Assembly: GCA_031263525.1 (NCBI GenBank)
Contig: JAISFP010000295.1
Location: 1 to 45,505 of the forward strand
Direction of reading: 5' to 3'
Source of the DNA: Deltaproteobacteria bacterium
GTDB taxonomy: Bacteria; Desulfobacterota; Desulfarculia; Adiutricales; Adiutricaceae
Length of the DNA: 45,505 nt
The notes beneath the pieces were generated by a model. That model saw nothing but the letters and a program-made list of their open reading frames with translations, did no database searches and was not told where the DNA came from. Shown in pieces: positions 17,803-27,036 of this stretch. Position 1 is the stretch's first letter, and every line of letters begins with the position of its first letter. The position numbers and the translations under genes are program-made.

Positions 17803-19092
17803 ATGTTCAAGGTAGCCGAGCACCATTCCACCCCGCAGCTGGAGCTGGCGGCGGGCGCGACAACTTTCCTCTCCATGGTCTACGTCCTGGCCGTGAGCCC
17901 GATGATCCTGTCGTTCGCGGGCATGCCTAAGGACGCTCTCTTCACGGCCACGGCCATAGCGACCATAGCGGCCACGCTCCTCATGGCGCTTTTCGCGAAC
18001 CTGCCCTTCGCTGTGGCCCCGGGCATGGGCATCATTGGCTTCTTCGTAGTCATCGTCACGCAGATGGGCTTCACCTGGCAGCAGGCGCTGACCGGGGTGC
18101 TCGTGTCGGGGGCGCTTTTCGTCCTGCTGTCGCTCTCGCCCCTCCGCGAGAAGGTCCTCCGGGAGGTCGCCCCGGCCCTGCAGCACGCGGTGGCCGCGGG
18201 TATCGGCCTCATGATAGCCCACATAGGCCTCCGCAACAGCGGGCTGCTCGCGGTCGACCCGTCGGGCATGTACACACTGGGGACCATCTCCTCAGGCCCG
18301 GGCCTCCTGGCAATCATAGGCTTCTTCGTGACCGGGGCGCTCATGGCGGCGAACCTGCGCTTCGCCCTCCTCCTGGGCATCGTCGCCACCACCATCATAG
18401 GCATCCCCCTGGGCGTGACCGAGACCTCGGGGCTGTCCTCCGGCGTCTTCGCCCTCCCGCCCAGTCCCGGGCCGGTGGCCTTCCAGTTCGACTTCTCCGT
18501 CCTCGCCTCCGGGGCCTTCTGGGGGGTGGTCCTGACCCTCCTCTTCATGGAGGTCTTCGACGGGCTGGCCGGCTTCATAGCCCTCTTCACGGTCATGGGG
18601 CCCAGGGACGCGGAGCTCTACCGCCACAAGCTGGGCCGCGCCTTCATAGCGGACTCCATAGGCGTCCTGGCCGGTGCGGCCGCCGGCGTCTCCCCCAGCT
18701 GCACCTACGGCGAGTCCGGATCGGGCATTGCCATGGGCGGCAGGACCGGCATGACGTCCCTGGCCGTGGCGGTCCTGTTCGCCCTGTGCCTTCTCCTCTC
18801 GGGCTTCTTCCTCATGATCCCGGCCTCGGCCGTCACCCCCGCGCTGGTGATGGTCGGGCTCCTCATGATGTCGTCCCTGGTCAGCCTGAACTTCGGGGAC
18901 ATTTCCGAGTCCTTCCCAGCCTTCGCGATCATAGTCATAGTGGCCTTCACCATGAGCCTCTCCGACGGGCTCGCCGTGGGCTGGCTCATGTACATCATGA
19001 TGAAGATCATACGCGGGAAGAAGGCCGAGCTCACCGCCACGGTCTGGGTCGTGGGCGTTCTGTTCCTGGCCAAGGAGATCCTGGCCAGCTAG
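17803..19092 (+). CDS. NCS2/AzgA-family permease 1, B12-riboswitch controlled
   Basis: This 429-residue inner-membrane protein, with 12-14 hydrophobic spans, belongs to the AzgA-like hypoxanthine/adenine/guanine branch of NCS2. Visible signatures are GATTFLSMVYVLAVSPMIL (18-36), NLPFAVAPGMG (66-76), LLFMEVFDGLAG (247-257, versus the usual LFVDLFDTLG) and TYGESGSGIAMGGRTG (301-316, versus TYIESAAGVAAGGRTG). The ATG at 17803 follows GGGAGG by 7 nt; an upstream in-frame extension lacks a site. It is preceded by promoter, cobalamin riboswitch and terminator. Compared with its paralogue at 24340 it has lost the family Asn after APGMGL (here GMGIIG) and has SCTYGES for NTTYAES, so it is the more diverged copy. 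B12 repression of a purine-type carrier suggests import of a purine or benzimidazole lower ligand for a cobamide. Ordinary purine uptake remains possible. Confidence 0.88.
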   Translation: MFKVAEHHSTPQLELAAGATTFLSMVYVLAVSPMILSFAGMPKDALFTATAIATIAATLLMALFANLPFAVAPGMGIIGFFVVIVTQMGFTWQQALTGVLVSGALFVLLSLSPLREKVLREVAPALQHAVAAGIGLMIAHIGLRNSGLLAVDPSGMYTLGTISSGPGLLAIIGFFVTGALMAANLRFALLLGIVATTIIGIPLGVTETSGLSSGVFALPPSPGPVAFQFDFSVLASGAFWGVVLTLLFMEVFDGLAGFIALFTVMGPRDAELYRHKLGRAFIADSIGVLAGAAAGVSPSCTYGESGSGIAMGGRTGMTSLAVAVLFALCLLLSGFFLMIPASAVTPALVMVGLLMMSSLVSLNFGDISESFPAFAIIVIVAFTMSLSDGLAVGWLMYIMMKIIRGKKAELTATVWVVGVLFLAKEILAS

Positions 19093-19600
19093 AAAGGCCT
19101 CGCCCGCAGGCCGCAGGCCTCCTGCCGAGGCGCGGCTGGCCGCCTCCGGCCAGAAGGCCCGGGCTGAGCGCGAGAGAGGGCCGGGGAGTCACGTCCGCGA
19201 GGTTCCCCGGCACCCTTCTCCCTGTCCGGGTGGATGGGGGGAGGAGCCCATGGCCGGGGGGGGAGGAGCCCATGGCCGGGGGGGAAGGAGACCATGGCCA
19301 CCATGACATCTTGTTGTCATGGAGGCCTTCCAGTTCAATTTTTTTGGGGTAAGGGGAACCTGAATGGTTAAAAATATTTGACATCTTAAAATCGTAAAGG
19401 TAAAATATTTATCGTTACATTGTTAGATATTGCCTCATCTCTTGCTGATCATTATCTTTTATGAAGTCAGAGTTGTTTTCGATTGAAATGGCCATCATTA
19501 ATGACCATTTATCTCTATGTGGCAAAATGACTTGACCTCTAGAAATCAAAAGTTATAAAATTGCAACGAGGATCAGATCCTAGAAAGAGAATGGAAATCT
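19093..19600. other. Intergenic, no gene seen
   Basis: GC-rich to about 19310, including three near-repeats of GGAGCCCATGGCCGGGGGG (19245-19300). It then switches abruptly to AT-rich sequence. GGGGAACCTGAATGGTTAAA (about 19353-19372) looks like the right end of a degraded element A. Confidence 0.45.
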
Positions 19601-21467
19601 ATGGTTCAAAAACTACCTGAATTGACATATGGAATTCAGGATTTTACCCAGTTGCTTGAAGAGGGTGAAGTTTATGTGGACAAGACTTCGCTGATTTTGC
19701 AGCTCTTAAACGAAAAGTCTCATTCTATCTTGTTGACAAGGCCTAGGCGGTTCGGCAAGACGCTTCTTATCAGCACGATGGAGCAGATCCTTCTGGGCAA
19801 CAGGGAGCTTTTTAACAATTTTGCCATAGGTCAGCAGAATTCCGGACATGACTGGAAATCTTCCCACGTGATTCGTCTGGATTATGAGTCGCATGGGGAC
19901 AATAGCCGATATTGTCGAGGATAATTTAAAGAAATATCTTCATGCACTCTCAAAGAAGTACGGAATAGTACCACAAATGAACCAAAGCTGTCCTTCTCTA
20001 GCTTGGTTGATTCAGGAGCTTCATGAATCTTTCAAAAAGGTACCGATATCGGTTGATGGAGAAACCAGGACTGCCGATGTGCCCAAAGTTGCTGTCCTCA
20101 TCGACGAGTATGATTCTCCGCTGATCAGTAACATGGATGACACCGAAAACCTTAAAGCCGTAAAAAAAGTATTGAGTAATTTTTACATGTCCTTAAAATC
20201 AGTAGCTCATTTTACACGTTTCTTATTCGTTGCAGGGATGACAACTTTTTCCCAATACTCTCCGTTTTCTAGTCTGAACAGCCCCACTGATATAACTTTC
20301 ACACAAAAATATTCAACAATTTGCGGTTTCACTCCGAACGAGATATTGCGAAATTATATTGGACAGATTTTTGAATCTTATGATGAACTAATTGCCAATA
20401 AAATACTTTCCAAACATTCTACAATCACAGATTTGCTCAATTCTATCCGTGATTGGTACGATGGGTATAGCTGGGACGGCAATAGCAGAGTGTTGAATCC
20501 TTTGTCAGTCATCGCGTTTCTTAGGTGGAAACAGTTCGGACGATACTGGTATCACACCGGCGGTCCCGGGTTTCTACAGAATTTGCAGGCAACTGACGAA
20601 GATTATTTTAAGGTATTTTCTGAAAAATTATCTTACACTGAAACAGTTACTAAACATGAATTGGCTCAGCTATCCGCCACTTCGGCCTTAGTGTCAACAG
20701 GATATCTCACGCTCGATAGTACGGAGACAGTTGACATAAAGTCACCAGTGGTAAGGTATAATATTGCAATTCCTAATACGGAAGTGAGGATGTCGTTTGC
20801 CGAAGATTATTTAATTGGAATGGAATATCCATTTCTTTCTTCACAGGCAAAGAAAGATCTAATCAAGATTTCAACTGATTTTTCAAATGCATTCTGTGAC
20901 CGTGATGGACCAGAAGCTGCAAGACTCCTTCAGATCTTTTTCTCCACTGTTTCGCATCAGAATTTTGAAGAAACTGAAGCCTTCCACAAATCCCATATAG
21001 AAAAGGCTTTGTACTTTTCTAGAGGACACTTGACGGCTGAAGAAAGCAAGTCTGAAGGAGATGCTGATTTTGTTCTTAAAATGCGCGGCCAAGTTTTTGT
21101 GATAGAAGTCAAATATCATAAGTTGGTGTCAGATGATGAAGATGATATTAAATTGACGCTCCCTGAAAACGCAAACGTGAAAGGAGCAGAACTTGACGAT
21201 CGCGGAACAACCATTGGCTTGACAGACGCCGTCAATTTCAGAGGAGAGACAGTTAACTTGAAGAAATCAAGAAAGATGGAATATGATAAGCGCAAATCAA
21301 AGCTTCTCTCCAGAGGAATTATATTGTCATTTAAACAGATAGAGGATAAGGGTTATGCCACTCCTTATTTGATCGGTACTGCTGACGTTTGGGCAGTTGC
21401 CGTATCCGTGGTGGGGAGGGGCAAGGTTGCCATCAGTTACCTGCAAGTGGGGCATAGAGAAATATGA
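19601..21467 (+). pseudogene. Frameshifted AAA-ATPase/PD-(D/E)XK (DUF1703-type) protein
   Basis: Two abutting frames make up one protein of about 621 residues. Frame one (19601 to about 19895) has the start LPELTYGIQDFTQLLEEGEVYVDKT and the P-loop-like RPRRFGKT typical of this family. Frame two (from about 19884, ending 21467) continues IADIVEDNLKKYL, then Walker B-like VAVLIDEYDSPL, WYDGYSWDG, and the C-terminal nuclease signature GDADFVL...VFVIEVKY. One extra nucleotide between about 19881 and 19895 (around GAGTCGCATGGGG) breaks the frame. All motifs are otherwise intact, so the break is recent, a sequencing error, or a phase-variation event, though no simple homopolymer is at the site. Family members are poorly understood and linked to mobile or accessory DNA. 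The gene is AT-rich relative to its neighbours. Confidence 0.75.
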
Positions 21468-21482
21468 TATATTGAATTTTTG

Positions 21483-21669
21483 TAACCATTCAAGTCTTCT
21501 CTCTTTTGAGGATCTTTTCCGTAGGAAGAAAGCCCTGATGAGGAGCCCTGAAAGTTGAAGACCCCCCTATGGATAGTTCATGTGGGAGTGAAGTGTTTCA
21601 ATGGAGAACTTTATTTGTTGGGAAAATGACCCAGTTTCGCCCCTCTTGGGGTGAGGCCTGAATGGGCAC
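21483..21669 (-). mobile_element. Element A copy 8 (reverse)
   Basis: It begins TAACCATTCAAGTC 16 nt after the preceding gene's stop and ends GGCCTGAATGGGCAC. The interior GGATAGTTCATGTGG and GATGAGGAGCCCTGAAAGTTGAAG match the other copies. Confidence 0.65.
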
Positions 21670-21896
21670 GAATTTTCAGAAAATGAATTCACCCTGTAAA
21701 GATTCAAACATAACTTAGATCTTTGTGATCTTGTCCAGCAGATACCCGGTCATGTTCAGATAATCACGTCTTTTGAAGTTTACATGTTTTTCAGTTATAA
21801 AACATAGAGAAAATACAAAGGCATCAAATTTTAATAAAATAAGATGAATAGTAAAAAAAACTAAATAGGATGTATCGAGAAATGCCTTAAGAAAAG

Positions 21897-23249
21897 TTAA
21901 GGCGAAGCATTAAGAGAATCGGAAGCCTTTTCCATGATTTTGCAGTTATTAGTTATTATATTGAAAATTTTTATAAATATATCCTCGTTTCCGAACCTTG
22001 ATGTATATGACTGGACGATATCAGAAACTGATGCTCTGACTTTGCCGATAGTATCATTTATCAGTCCAGACAGAGCGTTATATGGCAGAGAGAGGTCTCC
22101 GGCAAACTGTCTGTAGGCATCATCGTCAAGTTCATGAAAATAGCTGATGCCGCCTATAGACATTGCGAATGACTCATTGAGTGGATATATCCCCGTGCAG
22201 ACAAGATCGTAAAAAGGAGCAAGAGTTACCCCTGTCCCGTCACGAGCGATTTCCGGCTGGTAATTGTAAAGAAAGGAGAAATTTTTTGCGTGGGCATCGT
22301 GATTTGCAATTATAACGTTGAAGATCGCGACTCTTGCAAAATCAACCACAGATGTCTTTTGTACTCCGGAACGGTTGAGCAGGGCGATACAGTCCCGGAA
22401 GCCAGGACCTCCTGCAATTTCATATTTTAAGGCATGGTTTATACCGAGAGCCTGGCAGAAGTCTTCCTGATGATAACGAATGACTCTGCCGTCCGCGACT
22501 GCCCTGTCGTATCTTTCCGTAATAAAGACCTCGGCCCCTCCGATATTTACGATATCTGACATTGGCACAGGAATGCCTACTCGCCTGGCCAATTCCATAC
22601 AGAAAGCCTCATTATATGGCAAACCTTTAAAAATTCTGTGCGGCGGCTTAATGACGTGAGAAGTTGCCGCGAGAGAATTATCAGCCGAAATCAGGAACTT
22701 ACCGTTCTCGTACCTCACAGGCAACTTGTTCTGAGCTCCGGCAAGCGAGATCTTTGCATCAAGAGCTATTATCAGATCGATCTGGTTTTCAGGATCCTTC
22801 TTAAGCTCAATGATGAGCTTGTCAGTGATATCTCTGTACTCACAGTTCAATTCAGAAACGTCCCGACCCTCCTCGACGATAATGAGGGCCCCTGCAGATT
22901 CCAGACCGTATTCCGTAAGGAACATGAATAAGTTATCGTGTGTAATTCTGAGTTTGGATCGCATATAACTCAAAAGGGCAGTATTTTCCGGCATAAAGTT
23001 TCCAAAAAAATTTTTCGTAATTTCAGAACCGAAACTTTGTTCTGAAACTGGCATCGAAAACGATATGGCCGGCCTGTCCGATGATATCCATTGCCTATCG
23101 TACGAGAAATAAAGTTCCCCTGACATGGACGGACGATGAAGACGACCGACGAATTCGCCTCCCCATGTGATCTCGAGATTGTTTTTGAATCTGTCTGCAA
23201 TACGCGACAATTGCTTTTTATCACTCCCAATTTTTCTTGATAACGACAA
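21897..23249 (-). CDS. HipA-type serine/threonine kinase, no partner HipB seen
   Basis: This 450-residue protein of the HipA toxin-kinase family would phosphorylate a host target (an aminoacyl-tRNA synthetase in the studied cases) and induce dormancy. The N-terminal couple_HipA region (about 25-125: GEFVGRLHR, FGNFMPEN) is followed by the HipA-C kinase region. This has SLAGAQNKLP (168-177, normally SLAGAQPK), HQEDFCQALG (260-269), catalytic ANHDAHAKNFSF (315-326) and metal-binding FYDL (346-349). All catalytic residues are present. The start is uncertain: TTG 23249 and an in-frame TTG about 14 codons in are both possible. Normally hipB lies upstream and overlaps. Here the 266 bp between the start and element D hold no helix-turn-helix frame, so the gene appears orphaned. 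CGCAA-GCT-TTGCG near 23379-23391 is an inverted repeat that might be an operator. It is AT-rich, unlike the flanking permeases. Confidence 0.8.
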   Translation of the reverse strand: MSLSRKIGSDKKQLSRIADRFKNNLEITWGGEFVGRLHRPSMSGELYFSYDRQWISSDRPAISFSMPVSEQSFGSEITKNFFGNFMPENTALLSYMRSKLRITHDNLFMFLTEYGLESAGALIIVEEGRDVSELNCEYRDITDKLIIELKKDPENQIDLIIALDAKISLAGAQNKLPVRYENGKFLISADNSLAATSHVIKPPHRIFKGLPYNEAFCMELARRVGIPVPMSDIVNIGGAEVFITERYDRAVADGRVIRYHQEDFCQALGINHALKYEIAGGPGFRDCIALLNRSGVQKTSVVDFARVAIFNVIIANHDAHAKNFSFLYNYQPEIARDGTGVTLAPFYDLVCTGIYPLNESFAMSIGGISYFHELDDDAYRQFAGDLSLPYNALSGLINDTIGKVRASVSDIVQSYTSRFGNEDIFIKIFNIITNNCKIMEKASDSLNASP

Positions 23250-23515
23250 TAAGAAACAATCTGATAATTCAAAGGTTAGGCTTCGCGATGTTCGTCCCCG
23301 AAGCGTCAGAACGAAACATGCCTGTTATGCCAACCTAATGCCTATTGCAGTCTAACATAAACGGCAAAAATGTCGCAAGCTTTGCGTCCCTGATCATTTG
23401 ACTTTTTTATGACAAGTTATTGAGCATGTCAAGATATGCAGAGACTATCTGTTGAGGACGAAATTGAATGCGAGCTTCATCTGAGAAATTAGACGGATGT
23501 GTGATTGCGGTGCAA

Positions 23516-23672
23516 TATTACGCTTCCGGATAAATATTAGAAAATGTTGAAAGATTTTCCCACATTATGGGAGTGAGTCATGGCAAAGAGATACCAGATC
23601 TGGGTTCTTACACTGATTTCTCACCCCTGGAACGATAGCCCAAATTATAACATTTAACCGAACTCGTAATAA
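23516..23672 (+). mobile_element. Element D copy 1
   Basis: The left end ATATTACGCTTCCGGATAAATATT and the right end AACATTTAACCGAACTCGTAAT are imperfect inverted repeats. The interior is about 95 % identical by eye to 33758-33915, which lies in the opposite orientation. The outline (ATTAC outside, AAATGT-like inside) is shared with elements B and C. Confidence 0.7.
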
Positions 23673-23979
23673 GTCGGAAGGCGGATTTTTTCGCATCCAT
23701 TCAGGTGACTGGAGAAAATCAGGCCTTTCCTACCACCTTTCCGCTCTCCCGTCACCTCATCTTTTGACATCTCCAACTTTCACAACTGGTTCTGGGGGGG
23801 ATTAATATTTGCACTGTCTATTGTATGCGGTGAAATCTCCTTGATGGCAGCCAAACAATTCAGTTTTGCGGGGGCCTGGCCGGCACGTGCCGGGCGGGGC
23901 CGGCCCGAGGCTCGCCGGGGCGGCGCCCCGAACCGGGCCGAGGACGCCGCTTTAGGGGGCACGGAGGCGGCGAATTTTG
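23673..23979. other. Intergenic upstream of second permease, no gene seen
   Basis: It contains CATTCAGGTGACTGG near 23698, probably a truncated element A end, then GC-rich filler with CCGGCACGTGCCGG (about 23880-23893), a perfect palindrome of unknown meaning. Confidence 0.4.
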
Positions 23980-24009
23980 TTGACACGGCACGACCCCAAA
24001 ATTTATAAT
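23980..24009 (+). promoter_or_regulatory. Sigma-70 promoter of second B12-controlled permease
   Basis: TTGACA (23980-23985), 18-nt spacer, TATAAT (24004-24009): both boxes are full consensus. The predicted start near 24016-24018 abuts the riboswitch. Confidence 0.85.
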
Positions 24010-24018
24010 GCCAACGTA

Positions 24019-24180
24019 TCCGGACTTGTTGGAACAAGGTGAGAATCCTTGGCGGACCCGCCGCTGTAAGGGGGACGGGGGCGCGGAGCGGGGCTTGCGC
24101 CCCGGCCACTGGGCCTTGGCAAGGGCCTGGGAAGGCCATCCGTGCGCCCGGTCGATCCCGAAGCCAGAACACCATCCGGA
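24019..24180 (+). ncRNA. Cobalamin (B12) riboswitch 2
   Basis: It has the same ordered blocks as riboswitch 1. GGTGAGAATCC comes first, then GCGGACCCGCCGCTGTAA, then GGGGGACG, then GCCACTGGGC with partner GCCTGGGAAGGC, then GAAGCCAGAACACC. A TCCGGA/TCCGGA closing stem occurs at 24019-24024 and 24175-24180. Peripheral stems differ but stay paired (GGGGCTTGCGCCCC here, GGGGCTTGACGCCCC in copy 1). It sits between a consensus promoter and a terminator. Confidence 0.93.
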
Positions 24181-24236
24181 AAGACCCCGGCGGCGCCCGA
24201 AGGCGCGCGGGGACGGCTAAGGCGGTCGACGGTAAA

Positions 24237-24287
24237 GACCCCTCTTGGACTTAATTTCGCTTTAGGTCCGGGCGGGGGTTGTTTTTT
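24237..24287 (+). terminator. Intrinsic terminator, riboswitch 2 expression platform
   Basis: GACCCCTCTTGGACTTA pairs with TAGGTCCGGGCGGGGGTT (24263-24280), followed by GTTTTTT. The design is the same as at 17707, supporting control by attenuation. Confidence 0.8.
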
Positions 24288-24339
24288 CCGTGCCCCCGGT
24301 TCGGGATCGGGATCGCCCCACTTCTGAAGGAGGCACGTT

Positions 24340-25629
24340 TTGTTCAAGGTCCTGCAGCACGAGTCCACTCCCAAGCTGGAGGTGGCGGCCGGAGCCACCA
24401 CCTTCCTCTCCATGGTCTACGTCCTGGCCGTGAACCCGCTGATACTCTCGTTCGCGGGCATGCCCCAGGACGCCATCTTCACGGCCACGGCGCTGGCCAC
24501 CATCTTCGCGACGCTCATCATGGCATTCGGGGCCAACCTGCCCTTCGCGGTCGCCCCGGGCATGGGGCTCAACACCGTCTTCGTGGTGATCGCCACTCAG
24601 ATGGGCTACACCTGGCAGCAGGCCCTGACAGGCGTCTTCGTGTCGGGCTGCCTCTTCGTGGTGCTCTCGATCTCGCCCCTGCGGGAGAAGGTCCTCCGAG
24701 AGGTTCCGCCGTCGCTCCAGCACGCGGTCGCCGCCGGCGTGGGGCTGATGATCGCCCACATAGGACTCAAGAACGGCGGGGTCATCGTGATCGACCAGGC
24801 CGGCATGTACGCCCTGGGGACAATCACTTCGGGGACGGGCCTCCTGGCCGTCCTGGGCCTCTTCATCACGGGGGCGCTCCTGGCAATGAGGTTCCGCTTC
24901 GCGCTCCTCTTAGCCATAATCCTCGCCACGATAATCGGCATCCCCATGGACGTCACCCAGACCGGCGGCCTCTCCGGGGGGCTCCTTCAGCCTCCGCCCT
25001 CCATCGGCAGCGTGGCCTTCCAGTTCGACTTCTCAGTCCTGAACAACTTCGGCTTCTGGGGCGTCATCCTGACCCTCCTCTTCATGGAGGTCTTCGACGG
25101 GCTGGCGGGCTTCCTGGCCCTGTTCACGGTCATGGGCAAGAGGGACGCCGATCTCTACCGCCACAAGCTCGGCAAGGCATTCATCGCCGACTCCGTGGGC
25201 GTGGTCGTGGGATCAGCTCTGGGCGTCTCCCCCAACACCACCTACGCCGAGTCGGGCTCGGGCATAGCGGTCGGCGGACGGACGGGGCTCACGGCTCTCA
25301 CGGTCGCGATCCTCTTCGCGCTTTGCCTGTTCCTCTCCACCTTCTTCCTCATGATTCCCGCCTCCGCCGTGACCCCGGCCCTGGTCACGGTGGGCCTGCT
25401 CATGACGGTGTCCCTCACCAGCCTGAACTTCAACGACATCACCGAGTCCTTCCCGGCCTTCGTCATAGTGGTCATCATCGCCTTCACGCTGAGGCTGTCC
25501 GACGGCATGGCCCTGGGCTGGATCCTGTACATCGTCATGAAGCTCATAAGCGGGAAGAGGGACCAGCTCACCATGACGGTCTGGATCGTGGGCGTCCTGT
25601 TCCTCGCCAAGGAGATCCTGGCCGGCTGA
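24340..25629 (+). CDS. NCS2/AzgA-family permease 2, B12-riboswitch controlled
   Basis: This 429-residue paralogue of the 17803 gene has exactly the same length and roughly 70 % identity by eye. It starts at TTG 24340 after GGAGG (8-nt gap), aligned with the ATG of copy 1. It is the more canonical copy: APGMGLNTVF keeps the family Asn and SPNTTYAESGSGIAVGGRTG is nearer to the AzgA TTTYIES signature, but it shares the unusual LLFMEVFDGLAG. It has its own promoter, cobalamin riboswitch and terminator. The intervening 5 kb is AT-rich mobile or toxin DNA, so either the cassette was duplicated or an original tandem pair was split by insertions. It probably moves a purine-like base; a role in lower-ligand supply for cobamide synthesis or remodelling is inferred from the riboswitch. 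Confidence 0.88.
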   Translation: MFKVLQHESTPKLEVAAGATTFLSMVYVLAVNPLILSFAGMPQDAIFTATALATIFATLIMAFGANLPFAVAPGMGLNTVFVVIATQMGYTWQQALTGVFVSGCLFVVLSISPLREKVLREVPPSLQHAVAAGVGLMIAHIGLKNGGVIVIDQAGMYALGTITSGTGLLAVLGLFITGALLAMRFRFALLLAIILATIIGIPMDVTQTGGLSGGLLQPPPSIGSVAFQFDFSVLNNFGFWGVILTLLFMEVFDGLAGFLALFTVMGKRDADLYRHKLGKAFIADSVGVVVGSALGVSPNTTYAESGSGIAVGGRTGLTALTVAILFALCLFLSTFFLMIPASAVTPALVTVGLLMTVSLTSLNFNDITESFPAFVIVVIIAFTLRLSDGMALGWILYIVMKLISGKRDQLTMTVWIVGVLFLAKEILAG

Positions 25630-25950
25630 CCCGGTCCCCCCCTGCCTGACGGGTCCGGAGCTCGGCCTTCGTCCAGGCTTCCGATGACCGGTCCCGGACG
25701 GGCCCTTCCCGTGTTGGCCCGGTCCTGACGCTTCTTTCCGGCCTGGCCCGGCCCTGCCGGACCCTTCCCCGATTGGACCGGCCCAGCCGGAGCCTTCCCC
25801 GATTGGACCGGCCCTGCCGGCGCCTTCACGACGTGACCCGCGCAGTCGGCAACCGTCCCTGCCCCGTGCCGGGGCATCCGGCGGACGCCTCCAGAGTCCG
25901 AACCCGCAGTCTCAGACCTTGCCGCCCTCTCCCGGGGGAGCCTCCTCCTG
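25630..25950. repeat. GC-rich spacer with 30-bp tandem repeat
   Basis: Between about 25735 and 25830 units of CTTCCCCGATTGGACCGGCC type repeat with a 30-bp period, two good copies plus diverged edges. No gene is seen. Confidence 0.6.
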
Positions 25951-25993
25951 GCCCCGGCCGGACGATAGCGTCCGGCCGGGGCCTTTCGCTTTC
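25951..25993 (+). terminator. Strong hairpin, probable terminator after second permease
   Basis: GCCCCGGCCGGACG, loop ATAG, CGTCCGGCCGGGGC: a perfect 14-bp stem (25951-25964 with 25969-25982), then CTTTCGCTTTC. The tail is only moderately T-rich. It lies about 320 nt past the permease stop. Confidence 0.6.
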
Positions 25994-27036
25994 AGTCCTC
26001 TCCGGCCCGGCCTGCCTGAAACTCGCCCTTCGAGCACCATTCTCGCAATTCCCTCCCCGTTCCGATGCCGAATCTCCTCCCTCCTCTGTCCTCTGTCCTC
26101 CGTCTCTCCATCTCAGTCTCTGAAATCGGTTCCGTCCATTCCGTCTCCCCGAGCATCCCTTCCAGGGTCCAAAGGGGGGCAGGGCAACGAACCCCCCTCT
26201 TACGGAGTCCGTCAGTCCGGGGCCTCCAACCGGTCAAAAGCCCCTTCCAGCGGGAGTTTCAGGAGTGGCGGGATCAAAATCTTGATTTTTTTGGGAATCG
26301 GGGTTAAAAGGTAGCTCTAGATGAGTTGCGAGGTCCTTCCGTCAACGGGACCCGGCCGGACGGAGCCTCTTCTCGCCCGGCCCGGTTACCTCCGATTTGA
26401 CAGCCCTTCTGAAAAACCCAGCTTTTTTGCGTTATACTGACTTTTCCGGCGCGGCTGCCGGCCTGGCCGGCGGCCATGCCGGTCGCCCGGCCTCGGGGAT
26501 CGGCGTCCCCTGTGGTATTCCCGTTCCGGGGAATCGGCCCGGACCGTTGGCGTCGGCCTGGAATCTGAGTTTCAGGAGGTCCACGGCCTGCGGGGCGCCG
26601 GTCCGGGCAGGCTCGAGGCGGGGCGGGGGCCCTTGCCGCGCGCGGGGCGGGCAGGCACGGGTTCCTTCCCGTGTGCCGCCTGGCGCAGACTGGCCAGGGC
26701 GTCTGCCACGCAGTCATGTCCTGGTACAAGTGCTGGTCGGTATCAGGTGGGGGCGGCCCCAGGATGCGGCTCGGCTGTCATCTCCGGGCACCAGTCCTGG
26801 AGCCAGTCTCGGGGGCGGTCAGGCCGGGCGCCTGCCGGCGTGCCAGTTCGACCCTCCCGTTCGGGGGGACAGCCACTTAATTTTGTGCGGGCGCGCCAGG
26901 GCGTCCGCTTCACGCCAGGCAGTCGGGGGGGGGGGCATCGGTCCCTCCGGTCACGCGCATCGGATCCCCGGAAGATCTCGCATCTCCGGCGGACATCAGG
27001 CCATGGGGGGACCCGGCCCTCCGGAAGATCAACGTT
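25994..27036. other. Intergenic, no gene seen
   Basis: Mixed GC-rich filler. CTTTTTTGCGTTATACTGAC (26423-26442) contains a TATACT box that might be a -10, but no good -35 fits. Long frames overlap the start of the downstream gene without motifs. Confidence 0.4.

Noticed and set aside
22970-23272. 100-codon minus-strand frame as a possible HipB
   Set aside because: It lies within the hipA coding sequence in another phase and has no helix-turn-helix pattern.
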